From: Micromonospora saelicesensis
Lineage (GTDB): Bacteria > Actinomycetota > Actinomycetes > Mycobacteriales > Micromonosporaceae
Direction of reading: 5' to 3'
Assembly: GCF_900091575.1 (NCBI RefSeq)
Contig: NZ_FMCR01000007.1
Location: forward strand, 186,001 to 250,000
DNA: 64,000 nt
This document shows positions 60,096 to 64,000 of the stretch, piece by piece. A program made the position numbers and the translations under genes. The notes under the pieces are model-generated. The model ran no database searches and was not told where the DNA came from. It was given only the letters and a program-made list of their open reading frames with translations. Positions within the stretch are counted from its first letter, which is position 1. Each line of letters starts with the position of its first letter.

Positions 60096-61058
60096 GTGGC
60101 AGCCGACGACGAGGTCTCCGCTCTCGCGTACACCGCGCGGCGGGTCCGGCGGCATCTGCGCTGGGCGCGTACCGAGGGGATCGGACGGCTCATCGAGGAG
60201 GACCGCCTCAACCCGTTCGACCGGGTCGGCACCGCCCTGGCGAAGCGACGCTGGCGACGGCGGGCCGGCCGGACGCCCGGCTCGGCGATGCCGGTCTACC
60301 TGGTCGGTCTGCAACGCTCCGGCACGAACATGCTGGTCCGGGGCCTGGACGCCGCCCCCGAGGTCGAGGTCCGCAACGAGAACGACAGCACCGTCTTCCA
60401 CCGCTTCCAACTGCGCCCGGACCCGGTGCTGACCGCCACCCTCCACCGCAGCCGGCACGCGTACGTCCTGGTCAAGCCGCTCTGCGAGAGCCACCGCGTG
60501 GACGAGCTGTTGGCCCTGCCGGGGGTGACGCCGGGGCGCGCACTCTGGGTCTACCGCGACCTCGACGACCGGGCCCGCTCCGAGGTCGCCAAGTTCGGTG
60601 ACGCGAACCTGCGGGCCCTGCGCGCAATCGCCGACGGCAGCATCGGCCGCCGGTGGCAGGGGCAACGCCTCGACGCCGACACCATCGAGCTGATCCGGGC
60701 CCACGACCCGCAGGGGTTGGATCCGCACAGCGGCGCGGCCCTGTTCTGGTACGTCCGTAACTCGCTCTTCTTCCAGCTCGGCCTGGACCGGCGGGCCGAC
60801 GTGCTGCTCTGCCGCTACGACAGCCTGGTCGCCGAGCCCGCCGCGCAGCTCCGACGGCTCTGCGCCTTCCTCGACTTTCCCTACCATCCCCGGCTGCACG
60901 CGCACATCGCCCCGCGCACGTCGCACGGCGCGGCGAGCGACCGACGGCTACCGATCGACCCGCGCGTCCGGGCCCGCTGCGACGGGCTGACCGACCGGCT
61001 CGACCGCGCCGCGGCCGACGCCCGATCCGAGACGACGAAGGCGGTCGATCGTGGCTGA
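60096..61058 (+). CDS. Sulfotransferase family protein
   Basis: A 320-residue sulfotransferase. A basic N-terminal 65 residues precede the 5'-PSB loop YLVGLQRSGTNMLVRGLD near residues 68-85. VYRDLDDRARSEVAKFGDAN near 150 is the 3'-PB segment, and LLCRYDSLVAEP near 243-254 the later motif. It starts with GTG behind AGGAGG. It is divergent from the GT4 operon across a 258-base region that shows no obvious operator. Its end overlaps the next sulfotransferase start by 8 bases. Confidence 0.88.
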   Translation: MAADDEVSALAYTARRVRRHLRWARTEGIGRLIEEDRLNPFDRVGTALAKRRWRRRAGRTPGSAMPVYLVGLQRSGTNMLVRGLDAAPEVEVRNENDSTVFHRFQLRPDPVLTATLHRSRHAYVLVKPLCESHRVDELLALPGVTPGRALWVYRDLDDRARSEVAKFGDANLRALRAIADGSIGRRWQGQRLDADTIELIRAHDPQGLDPHSGAALFWYVRNSLFFQLGLDRRADVLLCRYDSLVAEPAAQLRRLCAFLDFPYHPRLHAHIAPRTSHGAASDRRLPIDPRVRARCDGLTDRLDRAAADARSETTKAVDRG

Positions 61059-61830
61059 GACCGGAACCAGTACCGCGCCGATCTTCCTGGTCGGCTGCCA
61101 GCGGTCGGGCACCACGATGGTGCGCCTCGTCCTGGACTCGCACTCGCGGATCAGCTGCGGCCCGGAGACCCGGTTCCTGCCGGACCTGCGACGGATCGTC
61201 GGCCGGGACTGGGAACGACTGGCCCGCTTCGGTTTTCCGCGCGAGGACTGGCTGCGCCGGATCCGGGACTTCTTCGGCGGCGTGCACGCCGACTACGCCG
61301 CCGCACGGGGCAAGACCCGGTGGGCCGACAAGACCCCGCTGTACGCGATGTCGCTCGACTTCGTCACCGAGGTCTTCCCGGACGCCCAGATCGTGCACCT
61401 CATCCGGGACGGACGCGACGTGGTGGTCTCGCACCGCAAACGGTTCGGCTACTGGTCCGCTGTGAAGTGCGTGGTGAAGTGGCCGCGCTACATCCGCGCC
61501 GCGCGGGCGGTCGGCGCCACCCTGCCGGCGGACCGCTACTACGAGCTGCGGTACGAGCAGGCGGTCAGCGAGCCGGAGAAGGCGATGCGGGGCCTCTTCG
61601 AGTTCCTCGGCGAGCCGTGGGAGGACGGCATCCTCGACTACGACAGCAAGCAGCACGACGTGGCCCAGAAGTACACCACCGAGGCGGAGCGACGACGCGC
61701 GGCGGTGGGCGACACCGCGCCGATCTACGGCTCCCGGGTGGGCAGCTACCGCCGCGAACTCGACCCGTTCCTCCGCCTGCTGGTCTGGGTCTTCTCCGGT
61801 CGGACCCTGCGCGCGCTGGGCTACCGGTGA
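61051..61830 (+). CDS. Sulfotransferase family protein
   Basis: A 259-residue sulfotransferase. 5'-PSB FLVGCQRSGTTMVRLVLDSH at residues 11-30, HSRISCGPETRFLPDL, substrate-region WADKTPLYAM near 90-99, 3'-PB HLIRDGRDVVVSHRKRFG near 114-131, and YELRYEQAVSEPEKAM near 165-180. A classical, complete enzyme. GTG at 61051 overlaps the preceding gene, so translation is coupled. It is followed by an overlapping glycosidase gene. Confidence 0.92.
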   Translation: MAETGTSTAPIFLVGCQRSGTTMVRLVLDSHSRISCGPETRFLPDLRRIVGRDWERLARFGFPREDWLRRIRDFFGGVHADYAAARGKTRWADKTPLYAMSLDFVTEVFPDAQIVHLIRDGRDVVVSHRKRFGYWSAVKCVVKWPRYIRAARAVGATLPADRYYELRYEQAVSEPEKAMRGLFEFLGEPWEDGILDYDSKQHDVAQKYTTEAERRRAAVGDTAPIYGSRVGSYRRELDPFLRLLVWVFSGRTLRALGYR

Positions 61831-63308
61831 CCCGCCCGGGCCGACTGCGCGCGGTCGCCACCGCCGTCGCCGCCATGCTCCTGCTCACCGCCGGCTGCAC
61901 CGCCGGCAGCGACGATCCGCCGTCGGCCGCCACCCCCTCCGCGACGGCGGCGCCCGGAGCTGGCACGCCGGGGCGCACCGCCGCCCAGGTGAGCAACCCG
62001 TTCGGCGCGCACTGGGACTGGTCGCGGTACCAGCAGTTCGAGCCGTACCTGCGCCGGCTCTCCGGCTCGGCGACGTACGAGGAGATCTCCTGGTGCGAGA
62101 TCGAACGGACCTCGGGGCAGGTCGACTGGGCCGGGCTGGACGAGATCGCCTCGCGCAGCCGGGAGTTGGGCATCACACTGCACCTGAAGATCCGCACCGG
62201 CGTGTGCTGGGCGACCGGTGGCACGGCCCGCTACACCCGGGGCGCGGCGAGCAAGACCGAGTCGGCGATGCCCACCGACCTCGGCGCGTACCAGCGGTTC
62301 GTCCGCTCGGTGGTACAGCGCTACGGCCCGTACGGGGTGCGGGAGTACGCCATCGAGAACGAGGTCAACGCGCCGAGCTACTGGGCCGGCAGCCCCGAGG
62401 AGTACGCGCGGCTGGTCCGCGCCGCCGCCGAGACGATCCGCGCGACCGACCCGACGGCGCGGGTGGTCGACTCCGGCATCAGCAGCGTCGCGTACGGCAT
62501 GGGTGTCGCCGACCGGCTGGTGCGCGCCGGTCGGGTGCCCGAGGCCATCGCCGCCTACCAGGCGTACTTCCAACGTCGGGTCGGCACCCGGGGGCAGCAG
62601 ATCCCGGCGGTGACCGGGGAGGCGCAGCTGCGCCGGGCGCTCGGCACCGAGACCAACAGCCGCAGCCTGCGCTTCCTGACGGTGACCGAGTCGCTGCTGA
62701 CCGACCGCACCGTCGACGTCCGCCAGGTGCACTTCTACGAACACTTCAGCGGGGTGGCCCCGCTGCTGGACTACCTGCGCGCCACCACACCGCCGGGTAT
62801 GCCGATCCAGGCGTGGGAGGTCGGGCAGTTCTGGCGCGACGGCGACGGTGACCCGGCCAGTCGGGCGGCGGAGATGGTCAAGACGGTCACCCTGCTGGTC
62901 GCCGGCGGGATCGGCGAGATCAGTTGGCTGCCGTTGGCGTACAACCCGAACAACGCCGCCGGCAGCGAGGTCCGCTACGGCCTGCTCGACCCGGACGGCG
63001 CCGAACGGGACGCCGGCCGGATGCTGGCCGCCCTGGCCGACGCGGCCCGGGACGCCACCGTCACCCCGCTGCCCGCCCCGGTGGCCGGCAAACTGCACGG
63101 GGTCGCGTTCGTCCGGGGCGGGTCGAGCACGCTGGTGCTCTGGTCGGCGTCGAACACGCCGGTGACCGTGCCGGCGACACCCGGCGGACGGACCGGGGCG
63201 GTGGGTTCCCCGCTCGGCGCGGCCGGCGGCGGCACCACAGTGACCGACATCCCCGTCCTGCTCCGCGCCGACCAGCCGGTGGACCGGATCCTCGCCACCG
63301 TCCGTTAG
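61827..63308 (+). CDS. Exported clan GH-A glycoside hydrolase (GH39-like) lipoprotein
   Basis: A 493-residue exported enzyme. Lipobox TAGC at Cys24, Thr/Ala/Pro linker to about 52, then a (beta/alpha)8 barrel (NPFGAHWDWSRYQQFEPYLR opening; DEIASRSRELGITLHLKIR). The probable acid/base is Glu179 in ENEV (strand 4 of the clan) and the nucleophile Glu331 in WEVGQF (strand 7). The last 90 residues form a beta sandwich. Similarity to GH39/GH5-type enzymes is by motif only. The GTG start overlaps the preceding sulfotransferase stop (GTGA), so it is in the same operon and may trim or remodel the sulfated glycan. Confidence 0.82.
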   Translation: MTRPGRLRAVATAVAAMLLLTAGCTAGSDDPPSAATPSATAAPGAGTPGRTAAQVSNPFGAHWDWSRYQQFEPYLRRLSGSATYEEISWCEIERTSGQVDWAGLDEIASRSRELGITLHLKIRTGVCWATGGTARYTRGAASKTESAMPTDLGAYQRFVRSVVQRYGPYGVREYAIENEVNAPSYWAGSPEEYARLVRAAAETIRATDPTARVVDSGISSVAYGMGVADRLVRAGRVPEAIAAYQAYFQRRVGTRGQQIPAVTGEAQLRRALGTETNSRSLRFLTVTESLLTDRTVDVRQVHFYEHFSGVAPLLDYLRATTPPGMPIQAWEVGQFWRDGDGDPASRAAEMVKTVTLLVAGGIGEISWLPLAYNPNNAAGSEVRYGLLDPDGAERDAGRMLAALADAARDATVTPLPAPVAGKLHGVAFVRGGSSTLVLWSASNTPVTVPATPGGRTGAVGSPLGAAGGGTTVTDIPVLLRADQPVDRILATVR

Positions 63309-63321
63309 CGACCCCCAGCGT

Positions 63322-63443
63322 GCGCTCGCTGGCCCGCATGTCGATGTGCCGAGCAGCGGTATACCTCAGAGGTATAAATATGCCTCTGAGGTATACCGCT
63401 CATTGCCGTGTCCGTCCTCGGCGGCGGTGACCGACGGCGACCG
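63322..63443 (+). repeat. Palindromic repeat element, copy 4
   Basis: Core at 63355-63400: perfect 18-bp arms (AGCGGTATACCTCAGAGG and complement), 10-nt AT loop (TATAAATATG). Left flank TGTCGATGTGCCGAGC and right flank TGCCG-GTCCG...GGTGACCGACGG align with copies 1-3 (one base longer on the right). It begins 13 bases after the glycosidase stop with no other terminator between, and faces the convergent sulfotransferase gene. Confidence 0.9.
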
Positions 63444-63450
63444 CCGTGCC

Positions 63451-64000
63451 CTAGCCGGGCCAGGGTTCGGGCCAGCCCAGCAGGGCGGTCAGGCGGGCGT
63501 TGTGCGGCGCGAAGTGCTCGCCGAGACGCTCGCGCAGAGCCGGGGTCAACTGCGAGACGCCGTGGTCGACGCGACGGGTGTGCCGGGTGAACGCCTCGGG
63601 GGTGAAGGCCGGCAGGCCGAGGAAGCGCAGCATGTCGCCGTACGTGCCGGCCGGGTCGGTGTGCAGGTCTTCGGTCCGGGTGACGTGGATCCGCTCCCGC
63701 GGGACCTGCGCGAACCACCGGTCCAACTGCTCGGCATAGCGACCCCGGGCCGCGTACGAGTAATTGCGCAACGCCCTGTGCGCGGCGGCGCTGTCCGGGC
63801 CACCGCGCGTCGCCCGGGCCAGCCGCTCCTCCTCCGCGTCGAGCGCGTCGGCGAAGGACAGCGGCTCCAGGCCGTACGAGCGGGTGTGCAGGTAGTGCGA
63901 GTAGGCCCGCTGCACCGGATCGCGCAGCAGGACGACGAAGCGGGCCTGCGGCAGGGTCGCCGCGACCCGGGCCGGCACACTCGGGTGGAACAGGTAGTAG
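63451..64000 (-). CDS. Sulfotransferase domain protein (N-terminus outside the window)
   Basis: The 3' 183 codons of a sulfotransferase of the heparan-type (Sulfotransfer_1) group; the frame is open to the window edge, so the start and the 5'-PSB loop are missing. FVVLLRDPVQRAYSHYLHTR is the 3'-phosphate-binding motif (RDPVxRAYSxY), followed by the YSYAARGRYAEQLDRWF stretch near the Tyr-rich middle and RIHVTRTEDLHTDPAGTYG, ending with FAPHNARLTALLG at the C-terminus typical of the family. The upstream residues YYLFHPSVPAR also fit. Convergent with the glycosidase gene across repeat copy 4. Confidence 0.88.
   Translation of the reverse strand, partial: YYLFHPSVPARVAATLPQARFVVLLRDPVQRAYSHYLHTRSYGLEPLSFADALDAEEERLARATRGGPDSAAAHRALRNYSYAARGRYAEQLDRWFAQVPRERIHVTRTEDLHTDPAGTYGDMLRFLGLPAFTPEAFTRHTRRVDHGVSQLTPALRERLGEHFAPHNARLTALLGWPEPWPG

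Noticed and set aside
19273..63443. Palindromic elements as ends of insertion sequences or as recombinase attachment sites
   Set aside because: No transposase, integrase or target duplication was found near any copy, and each is a complete unit of about 120 bp. A transposon-derived origin (MITE) remains possible but is not supported here.
1..64000. A biosynthetic gene cluster around the P450, SARP, DrrAB and methyltransferase genes
   Set aside because: No polyketide, peptide, terpene or other core synthase is present in the window; these genes are scattered and can act independently.

Overview
The window is very GC-rich, has dense, tightly packed genes with frequent GTG and occasional TTG starts and stop-start overlaps of the GTGA/ATGA type, and carries families typical of filamentous actinomycetes: an AfsR/SARP regulator, a conservon-like nitrate/nitrite-sensing kinase with a roadblock protein, an IdeR/DmdR1-type iron box, DrrAB exporters, Tat- and lipobox-exported enzymes. 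I infer an actinomycete of the Micromonosporaceae type (Micromonospora-like); the genus is an inference from gene style, not proved here. No rRNA, tRNA, CRISPR array, transposase or phage gene was seen.

Layout. 1-10 kb: HerA-like ATPase, small monooxygenase, pyridoxal kinase, secreted trypsin, then a LacI regulator divergent from a secreted GH2/CBM42 glycosidase with a clear promoter-operator, and a solitary cytochrome P450 and an XRE regulator. 10.6-19 kb: a nitrate/nitrite-sensing sensor kinase and roadblock protein run straight into a complete LivKHMGF-type ABC uptake operon and a methyltransferase. 19.4-25.7 kb: an unknown protein, a DrrAB export pair preceded by a helically phased GTGTC repeat array, and a large AfsR/SARP regulator convergent with it. 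25.7-32.8 kb: an iron-regulated siderophore uptake operon (ATPase, binding protein, fused double permease, siderophore reductase), then an unusual SDR with a Cys4 motif and a UPF0303 protein. 32.8-45 kb: mixed metabolism and envelope genes (FAD monooxygenase, serine hydrolase, lipase, MFS pump with ROK regulator, SRPBCC protein, MerR regulator facing a decayed SDR gene, L,D-transpeptidase, lipoproteins, DUF1996 protein).

45-52.7 kb holds a four-gene minus-strand operon of exported proteins: a two-domain multicopper oxidase, a 1312-residue ThuA/discoidin/sugar-dehydrogenase-propeller/PKD/DUF1080 protein, a blue-copper (cupredoxin) protein with three Ig-like repeats, and a beta-helix-like protein. 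Two of them share an unnamed 80-residue domain. I propose this is an extracellular sugar-oxidising electron-transfer system (sugar dehydrogenase to cupredoxin to laccase); it is the best candidate for a novel system.

53-55.7 kb is a polar amino-acid ABC importer. 56.6-64 kb is a glycan locus with five sulfotransferases, one GT4 glycosyltransferase and an exported clan GH-A glycosidase in two divergent operons, suggesting a sulfated surface glycan or glycolipid.

Four copies of a roughly 120-bp element lie at 19.3, 45.0, 53.0 and 63.3 kb. Each has a nearly perfect 18-19 bp-armed palindrome (core GCGGTATACCTCAGAG) plus conserved, asymmetric flanks, and each lies downstream of a gene running in the element's own direction. 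It is the most striking non-coding feature of the window.
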